The notes beneath the pieces were generated by a model that was not told where the DNA came from, did no database searches, and saw nothing but the letters and a program-made list of their open reading frames with translations. Both the position numbers and the translations under genes were made by a program. Positions 24,941-32,753 of a stretch of 33,155 bases of DNA are shown piece after piece; position 1 is the first letter of the stretch, and each line of letters begins with the position of its first letter. This DNA is from Planctomycetota bacterium (GTDB lineage: Bacteria; Planctomycetota; Planctomycetia; Gemmatales; Gemmataceae), in assembly GCA_029777335.1 (NCBI GenBank), contig JAKOSN010000193.1, positions 1-33,155 of the forward strand. Reading direction: 5' to 3'.

Positions 24941-25756
24941 GTGAAGATTGAGAACAAGGTGGCTCTGGTGACCGGGGCCGCCAGCGGGATTGGCGAGGCG
25001 GTCGTCCGCGAATTGATCAAACGCGGGACCCGGATGGTCATTCTCGTCGATCGCAGCGACCGAGTCATCGATCTGGCCCGTTCGATCAATGAATCCTCGG
25101 GGCGCGTGGTGGTGGACTCCCGCGTGGGCAACACCACCGAAGACGCATTTCGCACGCGGGTCTTCGACGAGGTGACGGCTCAGCACGGGGTGGTCCATAT
25201 CTGTGTCCCGGCGGCGGGCATCACCCGGGATTCGCTCGCGGTCAAGATCGACAAGGCCACGGGCAAGTCGCTTGTGTATCCAAGCAACCTCTTTCGCGAG
25301 GTGATCGAGGTCAATCTCCTCGCCCCCATTTACTGGGCTCTGGAGATGGTCGCGCGCCTGGCCGAAGATCGCTTTCGGCGGGGCCTGGGGCGCTGGCAAC
25401 CCGAGGAAGAGGTGCAGGGAGCAGTCATCTTTATCGGCTCTGTTTCCTCGCAGGGGAACAAGGGCCAGATTTCCTACGCCGTCAGCAAGGCTGGCCTGGA
25501 AGGGGCGGCCGCCACGTTGATGAAGGAGGCGATGTTTTACGGAGTTCGCTGTGGGGTGATCCACCCCGGCTTCACCGATACCCCCATGGTCCGGGCCATG
25601 GGCGACGACTACATCAACAAGAACATTCTGCCGTACACGCAACTGCGCCGTTTGATCCGCCCCACCGAGATCGCCGATGCCATCTGTTTTCTGATCTCCA
25701 ACTCGGCGGTCAGCGGTGAACTGTGGGCCGACGCCGGCTGGCATCCCTCGGCCTGA
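24941..25756 (+). CDS. Short-chain dehydrogenase at the end of the PHA operon
   Basis: A 271-residue SDR. The cofactor motif is TGAASGIG (11-18), the catalytic Ser lies in FIGSVSS (about 167-170), and Tyr179 and Lys183 lie in ISYAVSKAG. The usual NNAG is replaced by PAAG (VPAAGITRD), and an insert follows around residues 101-118, so the substrate may differ from PhaB. The GTG at 24941 is chosen for its GGAGAGGAGG 8 nt upstream. A GTG at 24878 would overlap the phaC stop and add 21 residues. It lies 59 bp after phaC on the same strand, so it is probably the sixth gene of the operon, possibly a 3-hydroxyacyl-CoA or 3-hydroxybutyrate dehydrogenase. It is not closely similar to PhaB. Confidence 0.85.
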   Translation: MKIENKVALVTGAASGIGEAVVRELIKRGTRMVILVDRSDRVIDLARSINESSGRVVVDSRVGNTTEDAFRTRVFDEVTAQHGVVHICVPAAGITRDSLAVKIDKATGKSLVYPSNLFREVIEVNLLAPIYWALEMVARLAEDRFRRGLGRWQPEEEVQGAVIFIGSVSSQGNKGQISYAVSKAGLEGAAATLMKEAMFYGVRCGVIHPGFTDTPMVRAMGDDYINKNILPYTQLRRLIRPTEIADAICFLISNSAVSGELWADAGWHPSA

Positions 25757-25787
25757 CAGCCAGCTGTCACCAGAAGCGAAACGAGTT

Positions 25788-25828
25788 CGCAGCGCCACCA
25801 CACCAGTGATGACGCTGCGGGTTCTTTC
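25788..25828 (+). terminator. Possible terminator of the PHA operon
   Basis: CGCAGCG (25788-25794) pairs with CGCTGCG (25813-25819) and is followed by GTTCTTTCT. The stem is only 7 bp (extendable by G-U pairs) with an 18-nt loop. A smaller TGACAG/CTGTCA hairpin overlaps the SDR stop codon (25754-25769). Confidence 0.45.
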
Positions 25829-26171
25829 TACAACCGTTGTGATTGGCGTAACACGAAGGGCGAGCGAACAAAATCCGCCCCTGCGATTTGACAGAGGTGG
25901 AAAAACACGCCACACTTCGGAGACAGAGGCCTGGAGCGCTTCCCCCCCCAACCCCGTCGCGGGCGCTCTCTTCTCTCCCCATCCGGAACCAGTCGTTCTG
26001 TCCCTGTATGCCAGTGCTCAGCACAACCTTGCTGGCCTCTCTGAGATCCTAACCAATCCTTTCTTTCTCGGGTTGCGGTTCTCCGTGCGCAGTGGCTGAC
26101 CCTGCGCGCCTGCGAGGAACTGTGCGCTGGACTGGCTCATCTCATTCAGGTCGAGAAGAGGTAGCAAATCC
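25829..26171. other. Intergenic region upstream of the RTX-repeat gene
   Basis: About 340 bases with no supported gene. It includes a C-run (CCCCCCCAACCCC near 25945-25957) and must contain the promoter of the RTX-repeat gene. I see no near-consensus promoter or clear operator. Confidence 0.3.
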
Positions 26172-27443
26172 ATGAAGTCCTCGAAGGTCCGTCTGGCGGT
26201 GGAACAGCTCGAATCACGTCTTGTCCCCACCGTGTCTGCCGTGTTCAACTCCGGGATTCTCACCGTTACAGGAGACGCTGCTGACAATAACATCGTCGTC
26301 GGCGCCGACAGCAACGGCAATTTGCAGGTGACCGAGCAGGGGAACACCGTACTCATTCGCACGGTGGTTGGGCACGCCACGCTCGCGGAAACAATCCAAA
26401 TTGTGGTCGACGGCAAGGCAGGCAACGACCGCATCACCACGAGTAACACCCTGAATACCCTGGTCAATGGCGTGCTGGTCAGTTCTCCGGATGCCGTCCT
26501 CCTGGGCGGTGCCGGCAACGATACCCTCACTGCTGGCCATGGGGGAATCGTGGGTGGACTGGCCGGCGTGGTGAATGGGGTGGTGGTTGGCCCCGTGGTC
26601 GGGAACTGCTACCTCGACGGCGGAGCGGGCAATGACACCCTGGTGTCAGGATTTGGCAATGACATCATCAAGGGTGGCGCTGGCGATGATAACTACCTCT
26701 GGCCGCCGGGAACGCTGACCGATGTGTGGGATGGCGGCGAGGGTAACGATACGGTGACCATCCTTGGCAACGATACCTTTCAGGGGCAGCCCGCGAGCGA
26801 TCAATTTGTGCTCAGCGCCATGGGCGAGCGCGTGCTGTTTCAACGGGTGAATCTGGTTCAGTTCACCGTGGATATCGGGTCAACCGAGAAGATCGTGTTG
26901 AAGCCGGGGGCGGGTGACGATGCGGTGACAATCAATGATCTCACTGGAGTGCGCAGTCTGCGCCAGGTGACGGTCGAAGGCGGACAGGGGAATGATTGGA
27001 TCGATGGCTCGGGGCAGCTGAATAGTCGCATACAGTTGATCCTTCGCGGAAACGAGGGCAACGACGTGCTTCTCGGTGGGGCGGGGAATGACCTCCTGGA
27101 TGGCGGAGAGGGCGACGATCAACTGGCGGGGAACGACGGCGCGGACGTGTTGCTCGGCGGGCTGGGGAACGATCTCCTCCAGGGTGGGGGTGGCAAGGAC
27201 CTTCTCCTCGGCGGCGCGGGTGACGATGTGCTCCGCGGGGGGAGCGGCAACGATGCCCTGTTTGGCGGCGAGGGGACGGATGATCTCGACGGCGAGGGCG
27301 GCAAGGACCTTCTCGACGGCGGGAACGATCTCAGTGCTGATGTGGTTCGGGGCGGGAAGGGAGCCGATGTATTCCTGCGACATCAGCAGCAACTTGTCCC
27401 CGATTTCAACCCCGCCGAAGGGGATCTGTCGCTGAACATCTAG
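26172..27443 (+). CDS. RTX calcium-binding repeat protein
   Basis: A 423-residue protein. The N-terminus has the motif [10 protein letters not shown], which resembles the short LEPR/ExLExRxxP signature found at the start of many large exported planctomycete proteins and often linked to sorting. Two arrays of RTX nonapeptides (GGxGxDxLx) follow, at about residues 112-172 and 291-392 ([20 protein letters not shown] and onward), which fold into calcium-binding parallel beta-rolls. The middle (about 180-280) has no recognised domain. It may be secreted or surface-attached, but no secretion (HlyB/D/TolC) genes adjoin. GAAGAGG lies about 10 nt before the ATG. The catalytic role, if any, is unknown. 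Confidence 0.9.
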   Translation: MKSSKVRLAVEQLESRLVPTVSAVFNSGILTVTGDAADNNIVVGADSNGNLQVTEQGNTVLIRTVVGHATLAETIQIVVDGKAGNDRITTSNTLNTLVNGVLVSSPDAVLLGGAGNDTLTAGHGGIVGGLAGVVNGVVVGPVVGNCYLDGGAGNDTLVSGFGNDIIKGGAGDDNYLWPPGTLTDVWDGGEGNDTVTILGNDTFQGQPASDQFVLSAMGERVLFQRVNLVQFTVDIGSTEKIVLKPGAGDDAVTINDLTGVRSLRQVTVEGGQGNDWIDGSGQLNSRIQLILRGNEGNDVLLGGAGNDLLDGGEGDDQLAGNDGADVLLGGLGNDLLQGGGGKDLLLGGAGDDVLRGGSGNDALFGGEGTDDLDGEGGKDLLDGGNDLSADVVRGGKGADVFLRHQQQLVPDFNPAEGDLSLNI

Positions 27444-27459
27444 TTAGTGACAATTGGAT

Positions 27460-27502
27460 GACAGTGGCACCGACGCCGAGGATCCTCGTCGTTGCCACTG
27501 TC
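27460..27502. terminator. Hairpin between convergent RTX and DsrE-like genes
   Basis: A perfect 10-bp stem GACAGTGGCA (27460-27469) with TGCCACTGTC (27493-27502), extended inward by CGACG/CGTCG. No T-run follows. Its position between converging stops supports a terminator role. Confidence 0.7.
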
Positions 27503-27528
27503 TCACGAATGTGCTGCCGTTGCGTCCC

Positions 27529-28068
27529 TCAGTGCACCGGGAGATAGGCGTATCCCTCACTTTCCTTGTTGATCACGACCGTCAGGGCCGCGAGGGCAAC
27601 GGGCACCTCCTGCGCCACCTCGGTCGCCGGGAAGTGCTTGTAGTGCAGGGCCTGGCCGCAAACATAAACTTCCACCCCTTCCTTGCGCAAGGCACGAATC
27701 AGGGGGAGATTCGGATTCGTTTTGGTGCCAAACCGCGTCGCGTAGGCCTGATCGTTCAGTGCCGAGCGGGTGGCATCGCCGTGCAAAACCAGCGCCACGC
27801 GCACCTCGGTGACCCCTGCCGAGGCATAGACATTGAGCAACCGTGCGGCGCGTTCCAGCCCCTTGTTGACCTCATCGGGTTTGCTCCCGGCGGTGATGTC
27901 GAGGACCACCTTCGTCCCCTTGCGCGGTTGCTGGGCCGCCCGGGGCAGAGCGACCACCCCTCCATATCCCTTGATGCGCGGATAGACGAGCTCGCCCTCT
28001 GCTGCTTGCCCCCGTGTCCCAAGACTCAACGCCCCCAGCACGATCCCGGCCAGCGCAATACCACGCAT
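27529..28068 (-). CDS. Exported DsrE/DsrF-like protein
   Basis: A 179-residue protein with a signal peptide (residues 1-22, ending GQAAEG) and a DsrE-like fold: KVVLDITAGSKPDEVNKGLE, ARLLNVYASAG, VRVALVLHGDATRSAL, NPNLPLIRALRKEGVEVYVC. The Cys of VYVCGQAL lies where sulfur-handling DsrE/TusD proteins have their active cysteine, so a periplasmic sulfur or thiol-relay role is possible. Many exported DsrE-family members are uncharacterised, however. GGAGAG precedes the ATG by 6 nt. No other sulfur-metabolism genes are nearby. The fold assignment is firmer than the function. Confidence 0.82.
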   Translation of the reverse strand: MRGIALAGIVLGALSLGTRGQAAEGELVYPRIKGYGGVVALPRAAQQPRKGTKVVLDITAGSKPDEVNKGLERAARLLNVYASAGVTEVRVALVLHGDATRSALNDQAYATRFGTKTNPNLPLIRALRKEGVEVYVCGQALHYKHFPATEVAQEVPVALAALTVVINKESEGYAYLPVH

Positions 28069-28311
28069 TGTGACTCTCCGTTGACACTCCTCTCGCCCAG
28101 CCCTTCCAACCGAGAAGGGGCAGGCATTTCCATCGCTTCTCGTGCCAGCCTATGTTCGCAAGGCCACGGATTCAAGAAGCAGGGGTGCCCAGAGAACCCC
28201 GTTGCTTTCCCAGGGAGACTCCCTCTTGCCATGCACCCAGGCAATGGGGAGAATGCAGATTCGCCACCTGCTGCGCCATCCCGGGTTCGCTTACGGATCA
28301 GAGGAGATCCC

Positions 28312-28944
28312 ATGCCTTCCCTGCGCTATCACCGAATGGAAGACGAAACGATCCTGGTCGAGATCGATTGGAATGCCCGCTGGAGCAACATGGAAGTGCG
28401 CGTGCGCGGCCAATCCGTTGGGGTGATTGCCAACCGGGACGAACTGGCTTCGGGGCGATCCTTCCCGCTGAGCAGCGGGGAAGAATTGCAGATTCGCAAG
28501 GGAGGTGGCCTGCAAGGGCTTCCGCGTGTGAGCCTCAATGGGGTGGATCTCTATCCGCTCCATCACGATCCAAAAAGTCGCCTTTATCGGGCCACGATGG
28601 TGCTTTTCGTGGTGGGCGGTTTGCTGCTTTTCCTCGGCTTGCGTCCGCTCCTGCATGGGGTCAAACCGCAGCAACTGGAGAGGGACAATCTGATTCAGGC
28701 CGGTGCGGGGTTGGTGTATCTCTGCCTGGGGGGATTGGCAAAGCTGCGGTCCATCACAGCGCTGGTGATTGCGCTGGTGTTGCTCATCCTCTCCACCTTC
28801 TGGGGAATTTATGGCGTGGTGATCCGCGCCCCAGAAGACGGAATTCCGCTCCTGTATATCCTGGGGTTTATTATCCAGCTGGGTTTAGTGATGGGAGTTT
28901 ACCAGGGTATCGGAGCGTTGCGGGCGCTCAACCGCAAGGGATGA
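28312..28944 (+). CDS. Four-TM membrane protein of unknown function
   Basis: A 210-residue protein, not recognised as a known family. The first 100 residues form a soluble, probably beta-rich domain (ETILVEIDWNARWSNMEVRV, GVIANRDELASGRSFPL). Four hydrophobic helices follow: about residues 101-118 (VLFVVGGLLLFLGL), 132-146, 150-172 (ALVIALVLLILSTFWGIYG) and 182-203 (LLYILGFIIQLGLVMGVYQG). The ATG at 28312 has GAGGAG 5 nt upstream. A long in-frame ORF back to 27454 is an antisense shadow of the DsrE-like gene and is rejected. It may be a membrane sensor or regulator, but nothing shows this. Confidence 0.8.
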   Translation: MPSLRYHRMEDETILVEIDWNARWSNMEVRVRGQSVGVIANRDELASGRSFPLSSGEELQIRKGGGLQGLPRVSLNGVDLYPLHHDPKSRLYRATMVLFVVGGLLLFLGLRPLLHGVKPQQLERDNLIQAGAGLVYLCLGGLAKLRSITALVIALVLLILSTFWGIYGVVIRAPEDGIPLLYILGFIIQLGLVMGVYQGIGALRALNRKG

Positions 28945-28950
28945 GCGCCC
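28922..28950 (+). terminator. Hairpin overlapping the 4-TM gene stop codon
   Basis: GGGCGCTCA (28922-28930) and TGAGCGCCC (28942-28950) form a perfect 9-bp stem. The stop codon TGA is part of the right arm. There is no T-run. Confidence 0.55.
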
Positions 28951-28991
28951 AGCAGAGAAGCACGCGCCGTTTGCCCCATGCAGTGCCGGGA

Positions 28992-29177
28992 TCAATTCGA
29001 GGATTGTCTCCAGCGCCGGAAGAGGAAGCGCCCCGCTTCATAAAGCGCTACGCCCCCGATCCAGAGGAGCAGCATGGTGATCGCATCGGTGCTGGGCGTC
29101 ATGATCGCCGCCAGGATCGCCAGCAGAAACCAGATGACCGCTCGACTGCTCCAGTCAATACGCAGAGGTCCCGCCAT
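28992..29177 (-). CDS. Small membrane protein resembling the C-terminal end of TatC
   Basis: A 61-residue ORF with two predicted TM helices. Its core, AAIMTPSTDAITMLLLWIGG, followed by VALYEAGRFLFRR, follows the pattern at the TatC C-terminus (xTPxxDxxxxxLL..., then LYExG and a basic tail), which covers the last two TatC helices. The four preceding TatC helices are absent. An in-frame TGA lies 12 codons upstream of the ATG, and the intervening codons are not TatC-like, so this is not a frameshifted full gene. The Shine-Dalgarno is weak (GAGACC). It is either a genuine small TatC-like protein or a decayed remnant. Confidence 0.6.
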   Translation of the reverse strand: MAGPLRIDWSSRAVIWFLLAILAAIMTPSTDAITMLLLWIGGVALYEAGRFLFRRWRQSSN

Positions 29178-29360
29178 GGATACCGGTCTCGATTCTAAAG
29201 AAAACAGGATTCAGCGTGTCGTTTAGCATAGCAGCCTTGTGCGAATAAGCATCGGGCCGGCGTCCGAATGCTCGACTTTCCTGTTGTGCTGTCAACGGAG
29301 GGACGGATAATCAACGACCAGGAGGTCTGGGCACCGGGTGAAATGGGAGAGAGGTGGAAG

Positions 29361-30230
29361 ATGGCAGAGGACAAAAAGGCTCTTTCAACTCTGCGAATCG
29401 GTCACTGTCAATTCGAATCCAGAAGCGGGGATTTCGAGGGAAACCTGGCACGCGTGGTTGAGGGGGTGAGACGAGCCGAGCGGGAGCGGGTGGAGATCGT
29501 GAGCTTCCCTGAGTGTTATCTGACGGGGTATCAGGATTCCGAGGAGGTGGTGCGGCGGCATGCCTTTGCCGTCGATTCTCCCCAGATGATGAAGGTTCTC
29601 GATGCGACTGCCCGGTTCGATCCCACCGTGATTGTCGGCTTCAACGAGAAACGCGGCAAGGATCTGTACAACACCGCCCTGGTGGCACACAAGGGGCACC
29701 TGCTGGGGACGTACAGCAAGTGCATGGCTTACATGCCCTTTCACAAGCAAGGACGCGAGTTCCCCGTCTTTGAGCGCCGTGGAGTGAAGTTTGGGATCGT
29801 GATCTGCGCCGATGGAGGGTACATCGAGCCAGCGCGGATTCTGGCGTTAAAGGGAGCGAAGATTGTCTTTTCGCCGCATTACAACTACATCGGCAAGCAG
29901 GGGTTGATCAGTCATTTCATGCATGTGCGCGCCGATCACGTGGCTCGTGCCGTGGAGAATCGAGTCTATTTTGTCCGGGGCAATAATGTCGATCTTGGTC
30001 CCGAGACCGGCCTGTTGAAGTCCGATGGCGTCGCTTACGGCGATAGCTACATTGTTGATCCGCTGGGGGAGATTCTGGTGCGCAGTCGTCGCCATCAGGA
30101 GGATTTCTTCTTTGCCGATGTCGACGTGACCATCAAGGACACTGCCTGGAAAGTAGGGCGTTCGCATTACAGCCTGCGCGAACTGGGGAAACACCTGCTG
30201 GCAGCGCTGGAGGAGGCCCGGAAAGGCTGA
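29361..30230 (+). CDS. Nitrilase-superfamily carbon-nitrogen hydrolase
   Basis: A 289-residue cytoplasmic amidohydrolase. The catalytic triad is Glu51 in SFPECYLTGY, Lys120 in TYSKCMAY and Cys149 in VICADGGY. Branches of this superfamily act on amides, carbamoyl compounds or nitriles, and the substrate cannot be read here. The ATG at 29361 (MAEDKKALSTLRIGHCQFE) follows GAGAGG. An earlier in-frame start at 29268 adds 31 residues with no family support. The MDR reductase follows after 28 bp on the same strand, suggesting an operon. Confidence 0.88.
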   Translation: MAEDKKALSTLRIGHCQFESRSGDFEGNLARVVEGVRRAERERVEIVSFPECYLTGYQDSEEVVRRHAFAVDSPQMMKVLDATARFDPTVIVGFNEKRGKDLYNTALVAHKGHLLGTYSKCMAYMPFHKQGREFPVFERRGVKFGIVICADGGYIEPARILALKGAKIVFSPHYNYIGKQGLISHFMHVRADHVARAVENRVYFVRGNNVDLGPETGLLKSDGVAYGDSYIVDPLGEILVRSRRHQEDFFFADVDVTIKDTAWKVGRSHYSLRELGKHLLAALEEARKG

Positions 30231-30258
30231 GACGACGAATGAGCAGGAGACCGGCGCG

Positions 30259-31272
30259 ATGAAAGCGGTTGTGTTCGACCATTGTGGCGATCCCGCCGCG
30301 GTCTTGCAGGTGCGCGACGTGCCGATGCCACGCCCGGGTCGTGGCGAGGTGCGCATTCGTATGCTCGCAAGTCCGGTGAATCCTTCCGATCTGCTTTTCA
30401 TTCAAGGGGCGTATGGCCAGAAACCACGCCTCCCCGCTACCCCTGGTTTTGAAGGCGTCGGCGTGGTGGAGGAGTCGGGGGGCGGCTTGCTGGGGCGCCG
30501 GGTGCTGGGGCGCCGAGTGGCGGTCATCAACGATCGCTCCGGCAACTGGCAAGAGCATGTCATCATCCCCGCGCGCCAGGCCATTCCCGTCCCGGAGAAT
30601 CTCGCTGACGAACAGGTGGCGATGTTCTTCGTCAACCCTGCGAGCGCGCTTGCGATGGTGCAGTACATCCTGCGCGTGCCGCGCGGGTGCTGGCTCTTGC
30701 AGTCGGCGGCCGGGAGCGCTCTGGGACGCATGGTCATTCGGCTCGGCAAGGAATGCGGGTTTCGCACGATCAACCTCGTTCGTCGGGCGGAGCAGGTCGA
30801 GGAACTGCGCCAGGCGGGTGGGGATGTGGTGTTGTGTACCTCCACCGAGCCGATCGTGGAACGAGTCCTTCAGTTGACCGCGGGGAAGGGGGTGTCGTTC
30901 GCGCTGGACGCGGTCAGCGGGACAACCGGCGCGCAGATGGTGGAGTGCCTGGGACGTGGGGGTAGAATGCTGGTTTATGGCGTGCTGGCCAACGAACCGA
31001 TGCGTATTGAATCGCGCACCCTGATTGTTGGGCAAAAACGCGTGGAAGGCTTCTGGCTCAGTGAGTGGATGCGGCAACAGCGTGTCTGGACGTTACTCGG
31101 TCTGTTTCGGCGCATCGGCAAGATGATGCGTGCGGGTTTGGTGACAACGAAGGTTCAGGAAACCTATCCGCTCGAAGCAATCGCCACGGCAGTGCGGTGC
31201 GCCACAGAGCCGGGGCGTTCAGGCAAGGTGCTGCTGCGGATCGGCACCCGCACCACGACTGCCTCAGGATGA
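30259..31272 (+). CDS. Zinc-independent MDR reductase, enoyl-CoA reductase-like
   Basis: A 337-residue medium-chain dehydrogenase/reductase. NPSDLLFIQGAYGQKPRLPA and TPGFEGVGVVEESG resemble the mitochondrial enoyl-reductase (MECR/ETR) and quinone oxidoreductase branch. LLQSAAGSALGRMVIRLGK is the cofactor-binding region. No structural-zinc cysteine cluster is present. It probably uses NADPH to reduce an enoyl thioester or quinone. The 28-bp spacing to the nitrilase gene suggests co-transcription. Its 3' end overlaps the convergent NTF2-like gene by 9 bp. Confidence 0.87.
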   Translation: MKAVVFDHCGDPAAVLQVRDVPMPRPGRGEVRIRMLASPVNPSDLLFIQGAYGQKPRLPATPGFEGVGVVEESGGGLLGRRVLGRRVAVINDRSGNWQEHVIIPARQAIPVPENLADEQVAMFFVNPASALAMVQYILRVPRGCWLLQSAAGSALGRMVIRLGKECGFRTINLVRRAEQVEELRQAGGDVVLCTSTEPIVERVLQLTAGKGVSFALDAVSGTTGAQMVECLGRGGRMLVYGVLANEPMRIESRTLIVGQKRVEGFWLSEWMRQQRVWTLLGLFRRIGKMMRAGLVTTKVQETYPLEAIATAVRCATEPGRSGKVLLRIGTRTTTASG

Positions 31273-31707
31273 GGTGTGATCGTGAATGATCCGCCAGCCC
31301 TCGGGAAAGCGGCGGAAGATCAACGTGAATCGCCCCGAGGGTTTGTCCTTGCTGCGTTCGAGCTGAAAACGTCCGCGCACCAGGGCGGCGTCTGGTCCGA
31401 GGGATTCGATCTTCAACTCGCTGAAGCGAAGCTGCCCCATTTCGCTATCCTTCGCCTGGTAGCGCTTGCGATAGCGTTCCAGCGTCGCTTGCCAGCCCTG
31501 TGTCTGTTCGCTCCCGGAAATGAAGGTGAGGTGGTCCGATTTCCAGTAGCCCGCCATGAACGCTTCCAGGTCACCCTTGTTCCATGCCTTTACCTGCGCA
31601 TCAAGCACGGCACGAATCGCGGTTTCGGGAGCGCTCTCCTTGTCGGCTGCCAGACCTTGTCCGCTCAGCAGGAGGCTGCACACCAGGGCCCAGAAGAGGG
31701 AACGCAT
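31264..31707 (-). CDS. Secreted NTF2-like (SnoaL/DUF4440-type) protein
   Basis: A 147-residue protein with a signal peptide (MRSLFWALVCSLLLSGQGLA) and a single cone-shaped NTF2-like domain (IRAVLDAQVKAWNKGDLEAF, then GWQATLERYRKRY, ALVRGRFQLERS and FTLIFRRFPEGWRIIHDHTS). The ATG at 31707 has AGGAG 7 nt upstream. An upstream in-frame start at 31920 is rejected because it overlaps the vWA gene and hides the signal. Such proteins bind small ligands or act as lyases or isomerases. The function here is unknown. It lies 13 bp after the vWA gene and is probably co-transcribed with it. Confidence 0.87.
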   Translation of the reverse strand: MRSLFWALVCSLLLSGQGLAADKESAPETAIRAVLDAQVKAWNKGDLEAFMAGYWKSDHLTFISGSEQTQGWQATLERYRKRYQAKDSEMGQLRFSELKIESLGPDAALVRGRFQLERSKDKPSGRFTLIFRRFPEGWRIIHDHTSS

Positions 31708-31720
31708 GGCGAGACTCCTT

Positions 31721-32659
31721 TCAGGCCATCTCCGAGGGCGGCACGGTGGCGGTGTCTGACAACCCCTGATGGATGCGGTTGTTGTTGACCTCCAGCGTGA
31801 AATACGGAGCATTGGCGGAGATTTCAAACTCCAGGTAGGCGGACATCCCTGTGTCTGAATAGTCGCGGACCACCGTGCCGTCGGAATCGAGGATCTTCGC
31901 CTTGTCGGCAATCCGGGCATTTTTATCCACGACCTCGGCGAAGATCTCCTGCAGATGCTTCATCTCGGCGGCCAGCTTGTGATCCCACAGATCGACGGAG
32001 GTGCCGGTGTCCAGATCGTCGAGCTGCTCCATCTGGTCCTCGTTGACATTGGGCCCAATGCCAATAAGGACAAATTTCATCGGGTTACGCTTTTTCTGGG
32101 CAATCTCGCGCGCGAGCTTTTTGGTGAAACCTTTGACCTCGTCGAGGTCATGCAGCTCCCCATCGGTGATGAAGACATAGAAGCCGAAGGGCGCCTTGGC
32201 GAAGCGTTCGGCGAAGTATTTCATGGCCGGGAGTAACTGGGTTCCGCTGCCAAAGTTACGGGGTGGACCGAAGACATGCTTCTCGGCCTGGTCGGCGGTC
32301 AGATCGCCGACCTCCTCGATGTCGCCGCCGCCTGAGCCGGTCGCCCAGTAGATACAGGTGGTTCCGCCATCGGCGTCGAGTTTGCGTGCCAGGTACGCGC
32401 AGAGTTTCTGCGCCACCGGAGTGATCTGATTGGCGATCGCCTTCTTTTTGGTGCCAAAGAGCGAGGCGAGGAATCCGCCTTCCTCGGCGTGGCCATAGAG
32501 CGATTCCATCGATCCGGAACCATCGATGGCGATCCCCGTCTGGCAGCCTTCCTTGCGCGGTTCCATCAGAATGGTGGCGACCACACGAACCTTTCCGCCC
32601 GAGGCCGGATAGACGTTCACCTCGCCAAACGGCTCCACAATCTTCTTCAATTGAGCCAT
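31721..32659 (-). CDS. von Willebrand factor A domain protein
   Basis: A 312-residue protein without a signal peptide. A vWA domain with a MIDAS motif, AIDGSGSM (Asp46, Ser48, Ser50), occupies about residues 40-235. It has the additional metal ligands in NFGSGTQLLPAMKYF and FYVFITDGELHDLDEV. The last 80 residues (KNARIADKAKILDSDGTVVR, then YLEFEISANAPYFTLEV and LSDTATVPP) form a module that recurs in the next upstream gene. The vWA region resembles the TerF/TerY kind used in protein-complex assembly. The ATG at 32659 has GGGAGG 9 nt upstream. It is part of a minus-strand run: vWA (partial), vWA, NTF2-like. Confidence 0.88.
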   Translation of the reverse strand: MAQLKKIVEPFGEVNVYPASGGKVRVVATILMEPRKEGCQTGIAIDGSGSMESLYGHAEEGGFLASLFGTKKKAIANQITPVAQKLCAYLARKLDADGGTTCIYWATGSGGGDIEEVGDLTADQAEKHVFGPPRNFGSGTQLLPAMKYFAERFAKAPFGFYVFITDGELHDLDEVKGFTKKLAREIAQKKRNPMKFVLIGIGPNVNEDQMEQLDDLDTGTSVDLWDHKLAAEMKHLQEIFAEVVDKNARIADKAKILDSDGTVVRDYSDTGMSAYLEFEISANAPYFTLEVNNNRIHQGLSDTATVPPSEMA

Positions 32660-32696
32660 CGCCGCAAACCTCCCCCTCGCCGGGTGCAAGAATCGG

Positions 32697-32729
32697 CCCA
32701 CGAGGGAAACGGTGGCTGGCCCTCGTGGG
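32697..32729 (-). terminator. Hairpin between the two vWA genes
   Basis: A perfect 10-bp stem CCCACGAGGG (32697-32706) with CCCTCGTGGG (32720-32729) and a 13-nt loop in the 94-bp gap. It could terminate the upstream gene or reduce readthrough into the second. No T-run follows on the minus strand. Confidence 0.6.
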
Positions 32730-32753
32730 GGCTTCGCGCCGGCATTGCTGTCG

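Noticed and set aside
24698..25951. 417-residue minus-strand ORF across the second SDR
   Set aside because: It is antisense to an SDR with cofactor and catalytic motifs, with no support of its own.
27454..28311. N-terminal extension of the 4-TM gene
   Set aside because: It runs antisense through the DsrE-like gene. A strong Shine-Dalgarno at 28312 marks the real start.
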